Of a stretch of DNA of 64,000 bases, positions 54,381 to 63,993 are shown in pieces. Under the pieces are notes generated by a model. That model saw only the letters and a program-made list of their open reading frames with translations, was not told the origin of the DNA and did no database searches. Origin of the DNA: Polyangia bacterium (lineage in GTDB: Bacteria; Myxococcota_A; Polyangia; Polyangiales; JAUICN01); NCBI GenBank assembly GCA_030427835.1, contig JAUICN010000012.1:1-64000 (forward strand), read 5' to 3'. The translations under genes were made by a program, and so were the position numbers. Position 1 is the stretch's first letter. Each line of letters begins with the position of its first letter.

Positions 54381-55217
54381 ATGGAACACCCGTCGGAACT
54401 ACCCCCCGTAGCAAAATCTCGCGTCCCACAACGCTCCGCCTTTGGCCGCTGGTCCGATCAAACCGCCGACAGCCTCATTCACTTTGTAAAAAGCACAGGC
54501 GAAGTTTCCATCCTTTCAGCCCGCGCCATACGAAGCCTGTTCACGCGGGGCGTGGAATGGAAAAGCTTTGTTTACCAAATCGAACAGCTGGGCGTAAAGA
54601 GCCTTGGCATCGGCATGGCCACCGCCGTCTTTGTGGGCATTGTCATGGCCATCCAGTTCGCCTTCTCCCTAGAAAAGTTTGGCGCCAAGGACACCGTGGG
54701 TCGAATCGTGGGCCTTTCAGAAGCCCGGGAACTTGCCCCGGTCCTGACCGCACTTGTGGTGGGCAGCCGAATTGCAGCCGGCATGGCCGCGGAAATCGGT
54801 TCCATGTCCGTTACCGAACAGATCGACGCCATTCGCGCCCTGGGTGCCGATCCGATTCGAAAACTCGTGGTCCCCAGGATCCTGGCGGCCACCATCGTCA
54901 TGCCCATGCTCTCCTCACTGGCACTCGTCCTTGGTTTCCTAAGTGCCATGATCGTGTGCAACGTATCCTTTGGCATTGCCATGCCCTTCTTCATTTCAAG
55001 CGCGCTCGACACCGTAGAGATGCAAGATTACCTAAGCGGCCTTGCCAAAACCCCCTTCTTTGGTTTCCTGATCGCCGCCCTGGGCTGCCACTACGGGTTG
55101 CAAACCCGCGGCGGCACAGAAGGCGTGGGCCGGGCCACCACAGACGCCGTTGTCGTCGTGTCCATCACCGTGCTGATTTCAGACACCCTACTTACCCAAC
55201 TCCTACTGAGCTTCTAG
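54381..55217 (+). CDS. MlaE-family ABC transporter permease
   Basis: YQIEQLGVKSLGIGMATAVFVGIVMAIQFAFSLEKFGA; ELAPVLTALVVGSRIAAGMAAEIGSMSVTEQIDAIRALGADPIRKLVVPRILA. Confidence 0.93.
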   Translation: MEHPSELPPVAKSRVPQRSAFGRWSDQTADSLIHFVKSTGEVSILSARAIRSLFTRGVEWKSFVYQIEQLGVKSLGIGMATAVFVGIVMAIQFAFSLEKFGAKDTVGRIVGLSEARELAPVLTALVVGSRIAAGMAAEIGSMSVTEQIDAIRALGADPIRKLVVPRILAATIVMPMLSSLALVLGFLSAMIVCNVSFGIAMPFFISSALDTVEMQDYLSGLAKTPFFGFLIAALGCHYGLQTRGGTEGVGRATTDAVVVVSITVLISDTLLTQLLLSF

Positions 55218-55318
55218 GTTTGGCACCGCCTAGGTAGGCAAATGCGCACACCCCGGATGACGCACCGCCAAATGCCGCACCGCGTGGGGACTCCGTACCC
55301 CCAATCGTGGGACTCGCC

Positions 55319-55363
55319 TGGAACATTTCGTGTGCCAACTGGCACACAGAGCGCTCTGTGTTC
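55319..55363. promoter_or_regulatory. Candidate enhancer-binding (UAS) region, two nested dyads
   Basis: TGTGCCAacTGGCACA (55331-55346) and CACAGAGCGCTCTGTG (55345-55360) inside GGAACA...TGTTCC. Confidence 0.6.
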
Positions 55364-55450
55364 CGGAGATCAACGCAGTGAGTCACAGTCATCCGGCAAA
55401 AACCTCGCTAGTTTTCCACCCAACGCCTACCCACTGGCCGGATGTCACTT

Positions 55451-55464
55451 GGCACAAGATGTGC
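55451..55464 (+). promoter_or_regulatory. Sigma-54-type -24/-12 promoter
   Basis: cttGGCACaagatgtGCttt (GG-N10-GC). Confidence 0.7.
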
Positions 55465-55476
55465 TTTGAATAACCA

Positions 55477-56196
55477 ATGAAGGAAACCATGAACATGAGC
55501 CCCATTCACAACCAAACATCTCTCCGCACCCTTACCTGGGCACTCCCCATCACGCTCACCGCCCTATTCGTCGGCTGCGCGGGGGGAGACACGGGGCCCA
55601 TCACCCAAAACAATACCGATCGACCCGACACGGGAACCAACGTTCCCGACCGGTCCCTACTCCCCCCGCCACCTGACGCCGGCAGCACCCCGGATACCGG
55701 CATCCCCGACGGCGGCGACCCCGACACCGGAACCACCACGGTGTGCTCCGACGCCTACGACTCCGCCATCGATCAGGCCAACGCCCACGACTTCGGCCAG
55801 TTCGTTGTAAAAAGCAAGAGCGACACCCATCAGATCCCCTCGTTGGCGGGCGCGAGTGTGAGCCTAGGTGCGGGAGACGTCCGCGTATTTAAGTTTCAAA
55901 CCACGGAAGCGGGAGGCACCGACCGACCCGACTCGTACGTGTACATCAATGGCGACGGGATCAAATCCACCGTGGAGTTCGTTTGTGACAACGGTGGCGA
56001 AAGCCGGTTGAACTGTTTTGGTGACGCCGAAGAAGACGGCAACAGCTGCGTTGCCACCACCACGGGTACCAACGTGCTTACTGGAGGACAGATCGCTTGC
56101 TCAAGCAAGAACAACTACACCGCCATCATCACCCTGGAAGCGCCCAACGCCACAGGCTGTACCTCCGCAAATCTGCGCGTACGCCTCACACAATAA
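55477..56196 (+). CDS. Lipoprotein, tandem family member 1
   Basis: VKSKSDTHQIPSLAGASVSL...DRPDSYVYINGDGIKSTVEFVCDNGGESRLNCFG. Confidence 0.7.
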   Translation: MKETMNMSPIHNQTSLRTLTWALPITLTALFVGCAGGDTGPITQNNTDRPDTGTNVPDRSLLPPPPDAGSTPDTGIPDGGDPDTGTTTVCSDAYDSAIDQANAHDFGQFVVKSKSDTHQIPSLAGASVSLGAGDVRVFKFQTTEAGGTDRPDSYVYINGDGIKSTVEFVCDNGGESRLNCFGDAEEDGNSCVATTTGTNVLTGGQIACSSKNNYTAIITLEAPNATGCTSANLRVRLTQ

Positions 56197-56230
56197 TCAC
56201 CGAACGACCACCCACTCACCAAGGATCATC

Positions 56231-56962
56231 ATGGAACACCTCATTGCCACCCTACGATGGACCCTACCGATGTTGCTCATCTCTGGATTCTCCGCTTGCA
56301 ATGAGGATACGGGAATGACCTACACCCCCAACCAGAATCAGCAAACGAACGGAGACGGTGGATCTGGCGACAGCACAGTCGCCCGGCGCGACGGAAGTGC
56401 CGAAACCGACGCCGCAGCAGACACCGGAACCGGCATCACCCTACGGGACGCGGACGTGGGCGACGTGGGCCAGGTGGGTGACGTAGGTACCATCTCGTTC
56501 GGATGTGTAGACACAAACTACCAAAACTGCGCGGGGAGCTCTGGTAGCTGTGACCTTGGCAACTTCACCGTTGCGAGTAAAAGTGACACCCATCACATCC
56601 CCTCCCTCAACGGATTCAATGTCAGTCTACGCCAGGGAGAATCGCGAACCTTCACGCTGCAAACCGAAAACGCTGGAAGAAACGATCGTCCAGATACCAA
56701 CGTGTACATCAACGGATCTGACATCAAGTCCACCGTAGAATTCAGCTGCGACAACGGTGGAGAAAGCCGGCTCAACTGCTTCGGCAGTGCCCAAGCATCC
56801 GGTGACAACACATGCATCGCTACCACCACTGGAAACAACCAACACGCCGGTGGCCAAATCGCGTGCAGCAGCCACAACAACTACACCGCCACCATCACCC
56901 TTGAAGCCCCAAGTGCAACCACCTGCACCAGCGCCAACCTACGTATCCATCTTACCCAATAG
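56231..56962 (+). CDS. Lipoprotein, tandem family member 2
   Basis: VASKSDTHHIPSLNGFNVSL...NDRPDTNVYINGSDIKSTVEFSCDNGGESRLNCFG; start ATGGAACACC at 56231. Confidence 0.7.
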   Translation: MEHLIATLRWTLPMLLISGFSACNEDTGMTYTPNQNQQTNGDGGSGDSTVARRDGSAETDAAADTGTGITLRDADVGDVGQVGDVGTISFGCVDTNYQNCAGSSGSCDLGNFTVASKSDTHHIPSLNGFNVSLRQGESRTFTLQTENAGRNDRPDTNVYINGSDIKSTVEFSCDNGGESRLNCFGSAQASGDNTCIATTTGNNQHAGGQIACSSHNNYTATITLEAPSATTCTSANLRIHLTQ

Positions 56963-56969
56963 GCCCACC

Positions 56970-57707
56970 ATGCTGTATCGCACCCCCATAACCGCCACCC
57001 TTCTCATAAGCACGCTACTATTCACCGCGTTCTCGTGGGGGTGCGCAGAGCCATTTGATCCCTACAACAAAAATGGCGACACCAACCCCGATGATACCGA
57101 TCCGGACGACACCAACCCCGATGATGTCGATCCGGACGACACCAACCCCGATGATACCGATCCGGACGACACCAACCCCGATGATACCGATCCGGACGAC
57201 ACCAACCCGGACGATGGCATCAACCCCGACCCCAACCCCTTTCCCGGGTGTGCAGATCTGTTTCCAGAGAACGACGATCCATCCACCGCCCATGATGTGT
57301 TTGGCGGCCCGGTTCAACTGTCAAACACCTCCACAAGTAACGGCCTGAATGTGCGGTTCCGAGGCAACAAACCCGAGTACTTCAAAGTGACCACCGATGG
57401 TGCCGGTGGCAGTAATCGGCCCACCGTCTACATGGTTGCCTACAACACCCCAGAAGACGTTCGTATGGAGCTAACCGCCGCCTGCAGCAACGGGCAAGAT
57501 CGCACCGTCAACTGCACCAACTATTCACAATCCACCCGCGTGGGGGATACCCAATGCGATCAATCGGGAAGTGGGGCAGAAGTAAGGGTTTCAACCACCC
57601 ACGGCTGCCGGGGCGGCGACAACGACTACACCGCCACACTCAAGGTATGGTTCCCCAACTCCATAGCTTGCCACAACATCTCACTGTATGCGTCTGTGAC
57701 CAAATAG
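56970..57707 (+). CDS. Lipoprotein, tandem family member 3, with DPDDTNPDD repeat
   Basis: NPFPGCADLFPENDDPSTAHDVFGGPVQLSNT...RMELTAACSNGQDRTVNC; start MLYRTPITATLLIS at 56970. Confidence 0.7.
   Translation: MLYRTPITATLLISTLLFTAFSWGCAEPFDPYNKNGDTNPDDTDPDDTNPDDVDPDDTNPDDTDPDDTNPDDTDPDDTNPDDGINPDPNPFPGCADLFPENDDPSTAHDVFGGPVQLSNTSTSNGLNVRFRGNKPEYFKVTTDGAGGSNRPTVYMVAYNTPEDVRMELTAACSNGQDRTVNCTNYSQSTRVGDTQCDQSGSGAEVRVSTTHGCRGGDNDYTATLKVWFPNSIACHNISLYASVTK
57081..57200 (+). repeat. In-gene tandem 30-bp repeat, four units
   Basis: ACCAACCCCGATGATACCGATCCGGACGAC x4. Confidence 0.95.
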
Positions 57708-57714
57708 CCCATCC

Positions 57715-58452
57715 ATGCCCCCCGCATCCCATAACCCCGTGCTCCGTACTTGTATGTCGGCCTACACCATAGTGCTCATGGGAGCCCTTGCGGGATGCGC
57801 TAAACCCTACGAAGAGCCCCCCATCAACACGGGAGGCAACGGTGATGCCGGCCAGGGGGATTCCGGCCAGGGGGACGCTGGACTGCGCGACACCGGCACA
57901 GCGGTTCCAGACAGCGGGCACACCGCAATGGATGGTAGTCTGGACGGTACCTTCCCCGACGGCGGCGACGCCGGTGACGACAACCCCTTCCCCGGTTGCC
58001 ACGACCTCTTCCCCAACAACGATTCCCCCGCCACCGCCCACGAATACTTTGGTGGCCCAGTAACGGTCTCCAACACCACGGCCATACTCTACGAAAACGT
58101 CCGCTTCCAAGGAGACAAACCAGAATACTTCAAAGTCACGGCTTCTGGGTCCAGCGGAAGCAACCGGCCCTACATCGCATTCGGGGTGGACAACGTACCC
58201 GAAGAGGTTCGACTCGAAATGACTGCCGCATGTCTAAACGGCGAAGATCGAACGGTAAACTGTACAATACAGGACAACACGCAAGTCGGAGACACGCAGT
58301 GCAATGTTTCGGGAAACAGTGGGCGAGTCGTTGTATCCACTCACCATGGGTGCAAGGGCGGAAGCAACGACTTCACAGCAACCGTCAAGGTTTGGTTCCC
58401 CAATTCGACGTCGTGTCACAACGTATCAACACTCGCAACGGTTGCCAAATAA
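57715..58452 (+). CDS. Lipoprotein, tandem family member 4
   Basis: NPFPGCHDLFPNNDSPATAHEYFGGPVTVSNT...RLEMTAACLNGEDRTVNC. Confidence 0.7.
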   Translation: MPPASHNPVLRTCMSAYTIVLMGALAGCAKPYEEPPINTGGNGDAGQGDSGQGDAGLRDTGTAVPDSGHTAMDGSLDGTFPDGGDAGDDNPFPGCHDLFPNNDSPATAHEYFGGPVTVSNTTAILYENVRFQGDKPEYFKVTASGSSGSNRPYIAFGVDNVPEEVRLEMTAACLNGEDRTVNCTIQDNTQVGDTQCNVSGNSGRVVVSTHHGCKGGSNDFTATVKVWFPNSTSCHNVSTLATVAK

Positions 58453-59466
58453 CTACCCCGCAAAGGCGTGGAGTACTCGGCCGACGAAGAACGGGCCCAT
58501 CTTGGCAATGTACTCGGAGGTCTGCTTCGTTCCTCGCATGGTCTGCACCACGTGTGACAACCGGTGGAGATCCTCCCCCACAAGACCAATCACAAACTCA
58601 TTGTCACTCTCATCCAGGCCATGGCAGGCAAGTCGCACGTCATGGGCCAAATCCTTCGACCCGTAGGCGCGACCAATGATGGCATGCTCCTTTAGGATCT
58701 TCGATTGCTCTCGCGGATCAAGTGCGGCAAAGGCACCCGTACGGCGTAGCGGGTACCACACCGCCCAGGGCCATTGTTCGTGGGTCACGGTTTGCACCGG
58801 GCGACGGAGCAACCATTGCTCCAAATCCTGCTCATACCCCTGGCTGTAGGTGCGCCCCAACATGGAAAATCCAGGCCGAAGGGTGAGATCCTTGAACGCT
58901 TCACCCCCGTACACACCGCGAACCTTCTGTACAAAATGTGCAGGGTCCTCCGCCCACGTCAACACAGCAACGCCCCGAGGTTGGTTTACATCCGCGTACA
59001 CCACGTGCCCGATCCCCTGCTCGCGCATGGTGGAAGACAACTGCTCGGCCACTGCTTGGCCGGATGTCGTGGGAGCCACATCCCAAACCATCAACTGCAT
59101 AAAAAGGCGCCGATCCATGGCCTGGGTCCGCCCACCCACCTGGGCCCCATGCTCAAGCACGTCCACATTCACCCCAAGCAAACTCCCTGGGCTGGCCCCT
59201 CCGTCACCCTCTCCCTGGGCCGCCTTCGGCATGGGCGGAGCCATGGAGGGATTGTGCTGCCCATCAAATGCAACTTCGGAGCTAGGCTTTTCCGGGGTAA
59301 GACGCACATCGCCATCCCTGTTCGGCTTTTGCATTCCTGCGGGCACCATGGAGGGGTTGTACTTGTTCGAATCATCCATCCCCCCAGGGTCGAAGCTTCG
59401 TGCCCCAACGTCAAGGGGCAACTGAACGCGCACAACATTAGATCCTGAAAAAACTTCCTGGAACAC
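58453..59466 (-). CDS. Chlorite dismutase-like family protein (HemQ-like) with long N-terminal extension
   Basis: YPLRRTGAFAALDPREQSKILKEHAIIGRAYG; FVIGLVGEDLHRLSHVVQTMRGTKQTSEYIAKMGPFFVG. Confidence 0.8.
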   Translation of the reverse strand: MFQEVFSGSNVVRVQLPLDVGARSFDPGGMDDSNKYNPSMVPAGMQKPNRDGDVRLTPEKPSSEVAFDGQHNPSMAPPMPKAAQGEGDGGASPGSLLGVNVDVLEHGAQVGGRTQAMDRRLFMQLMVWDVAPTTSGQAVAEQLSSTMREQGIGHVVYADVNQPRGVAVLTWAEDPAHFVQKVRGVYGGEAFKDLTLRPGFSMLGRTYSQGYEQDLEQWLLRRPVQTVTHEQWPWAVWYPLRRTGAFAALDPREQSKILKEHAIIGRAYGSKDLAHDVRLACHGLDESDNEFVIGLVGEDLHRLSHVVQTMRGTKQTSEYIAKMGPFFVGRVLHAFAG

Positions 59467-59524
59467 ACCTCAAGAAGCCCTCAATCCCCTCCCCAACTCA
59501 CCAGAGGTGCCCTAAGAACAGTCC

Positions 59525-60259
59525 ATGTTGTGGACCATGGGCGTGACCGTCATCACAGGTATTCTGGCAGGCATGCTCCATACATTGGGAGGAGTGGGCG
59601 GCGGCCTCACCCTGGTCGCCGTACTGTCATTTTGGCTGAGCCCCGAACCCGCCCTCGCCATCACCGCTCCCGCACTCCTGATTGGAAACATCCACCGATG
59701 GTACAACGTAAGGCAAGTGACCGACTGGCCCGCCACCCGTAGCATCTGCCTTGGAGCCATTCCGGGATCGTTTTTGGGAGGCCTTGTCGCGTCATGGATC
59801 CCACAAACGGCCCTGTACCTTTTCATCATCGCCGCCGCCCTATTTGCACTGCTCAAAGCCGCGGGTTGGATTCGAGTGCCCGTACACGATCGCTCCCTGG
59901 TTGCAGGGGGCGCCATCGCCGGGCTTGTTTCTGCCACCGCAAGTGGGGGCGGCCTGGTGTTTTCCAGCATACTCATCGGCCGAGGGCTACGGCACTTACG
60001 GTACATCGCCACCGGAGCCGCGGTGGGTGCCGCAGTAAACATCGGCCGAATTGCTGCCTACGCAACCGACCATTGGTTCACCAAAGAAACCCTCTCTCAA
60101 TCCGTAGTGCTCACCATCGCCCTCATTTTTGGCAATCTGCTGGGTCACCGAGTGCGACTCCACATGCCCGAAACCTCAAGCACGCGCCTCACACTGACCT
60201 CCCTCGTCATCGCGGTCCTATTCGCACTTGCGGGCGCATTTCTCCGGGAACACAGATAG
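59525..60259 (+). CDS. Sulfite exporter TauE/SafE family membrane protein
   Basis: GGVGGGLTLVAVLSFWLSPEPALAITAPALLIGNIHR; GAIPGSFLGGLVASWI; VSATASGGGLVFSSILIGRGL. Confidence 0.8.
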   Translation: MLWTMGVTVITGILAGMLHTLGGVGGGLTLVAVLSFWLSPEPALAITAPALLIGNIHRWYNVRQVTDWPATRSICLGAIPGSFLGGLVASWIPQTALYLFIIAAALFALLKAAGWIRVPVHDRSLVAGGAIAGLVSATASGGGLVFSSILIGRGLRHLRYIATGAAVGAAVNIGRIAAYATDHWFTKETLSQSVVLTIALIFGNLLGHRVRLHMPETSSTRLTLTSLVIAVLFALAGAFLREHR

Positions 60260-60317
60260 ACCTTCAACCCCCAAGAACCACCTTCGCTTTTCAGCGTTCC
60301 GCTGCTACCTTCGCACC

Positions 60318-60968
60318 GTGATCGAGGGAAATTTCATCGTACTCGAAGGGGTCGACGGGGCGGGCACCACCACCCACACCAAAGATCTGGGGGACTACTT
60401 CCGCGGCCGTGGTTTGCCCGTGCATACCACCCGGGAACCCAGCGACGGACCCATCGGAGTACTGGTTCGGCAAATGATCCAGGGCCGTGTCGTGGTTCCC
60501 GGTATCCACGGTACCCGCGCCCCACACTGGACCACCATGGCACTCATGTTTGCCGCTGACCGAGTGGACCACGTGGACGCGGAGATCCGCCCCAATCTCA
60601 TGGATGGAGTCAACGTCATCTGCGACCGTTACGACTACTCCTCCGTCGCCTATCAATCCATCCGTTCTGGCGAGAGCGAAGAGGCCATTCCCTGGCTTAA
60701 GCGAATCAACTCCCACGCGCTGCGCCCAGACCTCACCGTTGTACTCGACGTTCCAGCCGAAGTGGCGGCAGAACGGAGGCGGCAGCGCAGCGGAGTCAAG
60801 GAACTCTACGACGACGCCGAGTTCCAAGAAAAACTGACCGATTTCTACGCCACCATGGAAAATCGTTTCGAAAGCGAAAACATCGTGCACGTCAATGGGA
60901 ACCGCCCCCGAAAGGAAGTCGCACTTGAGATTCAAAAGCACATTCGGTCCCTACGCAAAGAGCTCTAA
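60318..60968 (+). CDS. tmk: Thymidylate kinase
   Basis: GNFIVLEGVDGAGTTTHTKDL; TREPSDGPIGVLVRQMI; LMFAADRVDHV; CDRYDYSSVAYQ; GTG start. Confidence 0.92.
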   Translation: MIEGNFIVLEGVDGAGTTTHTKDLGDYFRGRGLPVHTTREPSDGPIGVLVRQMIQGRVVVPGIHGTRAPHWTTMALMFAADRVDHVDAEIRPNLMDGVNVICDRYDYSSVAYQSIRSGESEEAIPWLKRINSHALRPDLTVVLDVPAEVAAERRRQRSGVKELYDDAEFQEKLTDFYATMENRFESENIVHVNGNRPRKEVALEIQKHIRSLRKEL

Positions 60969-61053
60969 AGCCACAAAGAATGCCCGAACCGATTCCCAAT
61001 CGATTGAATAAACTCTTTCCCCACGCTGTCCAAACCCTACCCTAGGAGCTCCC

Positions 61054-61734
61054 ATGATCCGGTACATCAGAACGAATATTGGAACCCTCATTGTCACACT
61101 GTGCTCTTCTGTGGCGATTGCAGCGAGTCACTGCCCTGAAGCCTCCGCACAGGACACGCCCTACGGCCGAGGAACAGGCCCCGGCACCTACTACCCCCAA
61201 TCCAACGAAACCCAACCTGGAGAGAGAGGCTCTACTTACAGCTACGAGGCGCGGGGGCTTGCCTACGGCGCAAGCCTATTCGTTCCCATCTGGAACACAG
61301 AACCCGAAATCAACCCCGGGATCGGAATCCAACTCCGCGGTGGTTGGGAGTTTAAGTCGGGTTTCAGCATTCTTGGAAACTTCGGCTACATGGCGAACCC
61401 CAAAGAAACCACTGGCGCGAGCATCAACAACGGGTGGCTGGGCGGCGGCTTCCGTTACGCATTTCTGAACCCAAGCGCCTTTGTGCCCTTCATCGGAGGC
61501 ACCGCCAAACTCAACTTCTTTCAGAACTGCGTTCGCGGCGACTCTATTGACACCTGCGAAGAGGATCGTCGCTTCGCGTTCGGCCTCAACGGAGAAGCCG
61601 GCCTGGCCTTCGAACTTAACAGCTACTCCGCCGTCGAAGCCGGCCTGCGCATCGACACCCTCTTCCCCGGTGACGCCTTCGAACTCCAAGAAGTCTACCT
61701 CTCCCCCTTCCTAGGCGGCACCCTCTACTACTAA
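61054..61734 (+). CDS. Outer-membrane beta-barrel-like protein
   Basis: signal peptide; alternating strands ending FLGGTLYY. Confidence 0.55.
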   Translation: MIRYIRTNIGTLIVTLCSSVAIAASHCPEASAQDTPYGRGTGPGTYYPQSNETQPGERGSTYSYEARGLAYGASLFVPIWNTEPEINPGIGIQLRGGWEFKSGFSILGNFGYMANPKETTGASINNGWLGGGFRYAFLNPSAFVPFIGGTAKLNFFQNCVRGDSIDTCEEDRRFAFGLNGEAGLAFELNSYSAVEAGLRIDTLFPGDAFELQEVYLSPFLGGTLYY

Positions 61735-61802
61735 CCTCCCCCACCCAGTAGCCCACGCCACCCCTGGATGGGTGCGGTAGACACGTGTAAAGTTTCAAGA
61801 AA

Positions 61803-61985
61803 GAGTTGACGGGTAAGCTCTTCAGAAACAGCCGTCAGATGACGCAGAGCATGAGCCCTAAATCGGGCTGTTACGACAATACCGTGACGGAATCCCCGTT
61901 TGCCGCTGTCGAACAAGATGTGCTCGTAGGCCATTCCTTGCCCTTAGCCTCATCCGACACGCAGCCTAGCGAACACACTGTCTCC
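61803..61985 (+). pseudogene. Degenerate fragment of IS3-family transposase (OrfB catalytic core)
   Basis: QSMSPKSGCYDNTVTESPFAAVEQDVLV resembles IS3 OrfB QSMSRKGnCYDNAvmESFFatLK. Confidence 0.65.
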
Positions 61986-62017
61986 ACTTTTTCGGGGCAG
62001 GTCCACCGCACGATATC

Positions 62018-62052
62018 CAAAAAAAAAGGACGCCCAGAGGCGTCCTTTTTTA
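62018..62052. terminator. Bidirectional intrinsic terminator
   Basis: AAAAAAAAGGACGCC-caga-GGCGTCCTTTTTT. Confidence 0.85.
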
Positions 62053-62068
62053 CCAGTAACAACAGAGG

Positions 62069-62545
62069 CTAGTAGTCGCTGTCGTAGTCACGACCGCCGC
62101 CACCGCGACCACCACGACCGCCGCCACTACCGCCACGACCACCACCGCCGCCGCGTCGGTCATTACGACCACCGCCGCCGCCACGACCGCCGCCGCCACG
62201 ACCGCCCTCGGACGAACCATAGCCGCCGCCGCCGCCGCCGTAACCGCCGCCGCCGCCGCCGTAACCACCACCGCCGCCGCCGCCTTCACGGAAGTTGCCA
62301 CGGGGACGATCACGAGCCTCGTTTACACGAATGTTGCGACCATCAAGCATCGCGCCGTCCATGAGCTCAACTGCATTGCGACCTGCATCGTCATCGGCAT
62401 AGGTGACGAACCCAAAACCTCTTGAACGACCGGTCTCACGATCTGTAATGACCTTCGCCTCCAGAACCTCACCATGTGCCTCAAACGCAGCCTTCATTGC
62501 ATCATCTGTTGTTGCCCAGGCCAAACCACCCACAAATAACTTCAT
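62069..62545 (-). CDS. Glycine-rich RRM RNA-binding protein
   Basis: MKLFVGGLAWATTDDAMKAAFEAHGEVLEAKVITDRETGRSRGFGFVTYAD; GGGGYGGGGG tail. Confidence 0.93.
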   Translation of the reverse strand: MKLFVGGLAWATTDDAMKAAFEAHGEVLEAKVITDRETGRSRGFGFVTYADDDAGRNAVELMDGAMLDGRNIRVNEARDRPRGNFREGGGGGGGYGGGGGGYGGGGGGYGSSEGGRGGGGRGGGGGRNDRRGGGGGRGGSGGGRGGRGGGGRDYDSDY

Positions 62546-62694
62546 TGTCTTCTCTCGTTTCCTATTCAGTAGACCCGGAAAACACATAAGGTCAGTCAGG
62601 CAGTTCCATTGGTGGCGCCACCTAGCAGACCTTTTCACATCGTCCGGTAGGCTCCAATGGTAGCTTGCACCCCACCCAAAACAAGCAAAATCCC

Positions 62695-63993
62695 CTAAAA
62701 CTCGTCCTGGGGCCAGGGGTTCGAGAGTTCCTCCCGGAACAAGAAATCTGGATCGGTAAGACTGTGCAAAAACGCGATCAACGCCTCCTGCTCCGGTTCA
62801 GTCATCTCAAAGCCCACCAAAAACGGGCTTTTCCACGGATTATCACTTCCAACACCAGCATTGGCCCCCCCAATCAGGGTACGCCCAGCAACTCCGTAGT
62901 GCGCCAACACACCGTTCAAAGTTCCAATGCTACCATCATGCATGTAGGGGGCCGTGACTTCCACATTTCTCAAACTCGGCGCTCGAAACTTCCCCATATC
63001 GGCCTGCTGCCCAGTGAACTCAATCAATCCCACGTTTGGCTCCGGGAACGCGCCGGCCCCGTCAACGTTGTACAAACCCGTATTGTGAAATATCTGTTCT
63101 TCGAACACGGTATCCGCGTGGTTCACAGAATCCGCCAGGTTGAACCCACCATGGCAATGAAAACACTCAAACTTCTCCGAGGTGAAGAGCTCGAGCCCTC
63201 GCTCGGCCTCCTCGGAAAAATCCCCCCGGTCGCCCTGCACCCAGCGATCGTAAGGCGAACCGGACGAGATCATGGTGCGCATGAAACTCGCCAAGGCCTG
63301 CACCACCGCTTCCACCGAAAAAGCGTCCTGGGCGTCGCCAAACGCGGCCTCAAAAAGTGGACCGTACAGAGGCGTCGCTCGCAACCGGTCGAGCAACAAC
63401 TTTTCCTGCCCTGCAAGACCGAGCTCCACCGGGTCTTGCCCAAACATGGGTGTGGGGATCTGCTGCTCCAGCTGACGGTGCAACGGGTTGGACCACCCTA
63501 GGGTAGAATAGTAGGCCACGTTGGTAAGCGACATGGAGGATCGTGGATGGCGCTCCCCAGTGGAACCCTCAGCAAAGGCCTTGCCATCCGTGAAAGCCAG
63601 AGACTGCTCATGGCAGCTTGCACAGGATTGGGTGCCATTGCCTGAAAGGGCCGTGTCGTAGAACAACCGGCGCCCCAAACGTACCTTGGCCACAGACATG
63701 GGGTTGTCCTCCGGAACAAGGGGCTCCGGAAAATGGGAGGGCAAATCCCAGGTGTACACGTCGGCCCCGGTATCACTCACCATGCCGCAGGCCACAAAAG
63801 CCAAACTTCCGAACACACACAGGAACCGCAGATCAACGCTACTCAACGTTTGCCCCCAAAGAAAACACAGACTGGACACCAGGAAGGTACGTACCTGTTC
63901 CCCAGTTGATCCCGAGTCGCTCAAACATGTGCGAGCAATCGGAGGTACCCGAGTGGCAGCCCCCGTTTTTTGAGGCCACAGGTTCCTGCGCAA
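62695..63993 (-). CDS. Cytochrome c peroxidase/MauG family diheme protein
   Basis: CASCHEQSLAFTDGKAFAEG; CFHCHGGFNLAD; GKFRAPSLRNVEVTAPYMHDGSIGTL; true start probably downstream of 63993. Confidence 0.88.
   Translation of the reverse strand: MRRNLWPQKTGAATRVPPIARTCLSDSGSTGEQVRTFLVSSLCFLWGQTLSSVDLRFLCVFGSLAFVACGMVSDTGADVYTWDLPSHFPEPLVPEDNPMSVAKVRLGRRLFYDTALSGNGTQSCASCHEQSLAFTDGKAFAEGSTGERHPRSSMSLTNVAYYSTLGWSNPLHRQLEQQIPTPMFGQDPVELGLAGQEKLLLDRLRATPLYGPLFEAAFGDAQDAFSVEAVVQALASFMRTMISSGSPYDRWVQGDRGDFSEEAERGLELFTSEKFECFHCHGGFNLADSVNHADTVFEEQIFHNTGLYNVDGAGAFPEPNVGLIEFTGQQADMGKFRAPSLRNVEVTAPYMHDGSIGTLNGVLAHYGVAGRTLIGGANAGVGSDNPWKSPFLVGFEMTEPEQEALIAFLHSLTDPDFLFREELSNPWPQDEF

Noticed and set aside
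57081-57200. Possible CRISPR array
   Set aside because: Units are contiguous with no unique spacers and are in frame as a DPDDTNPDD protein repeat.
62090-62290. Dense GCC/CCG triplet tract resembling a microsatellite
   Set aside because: Explained by the Gly-rich tail of the RRM protein on the minus strand.
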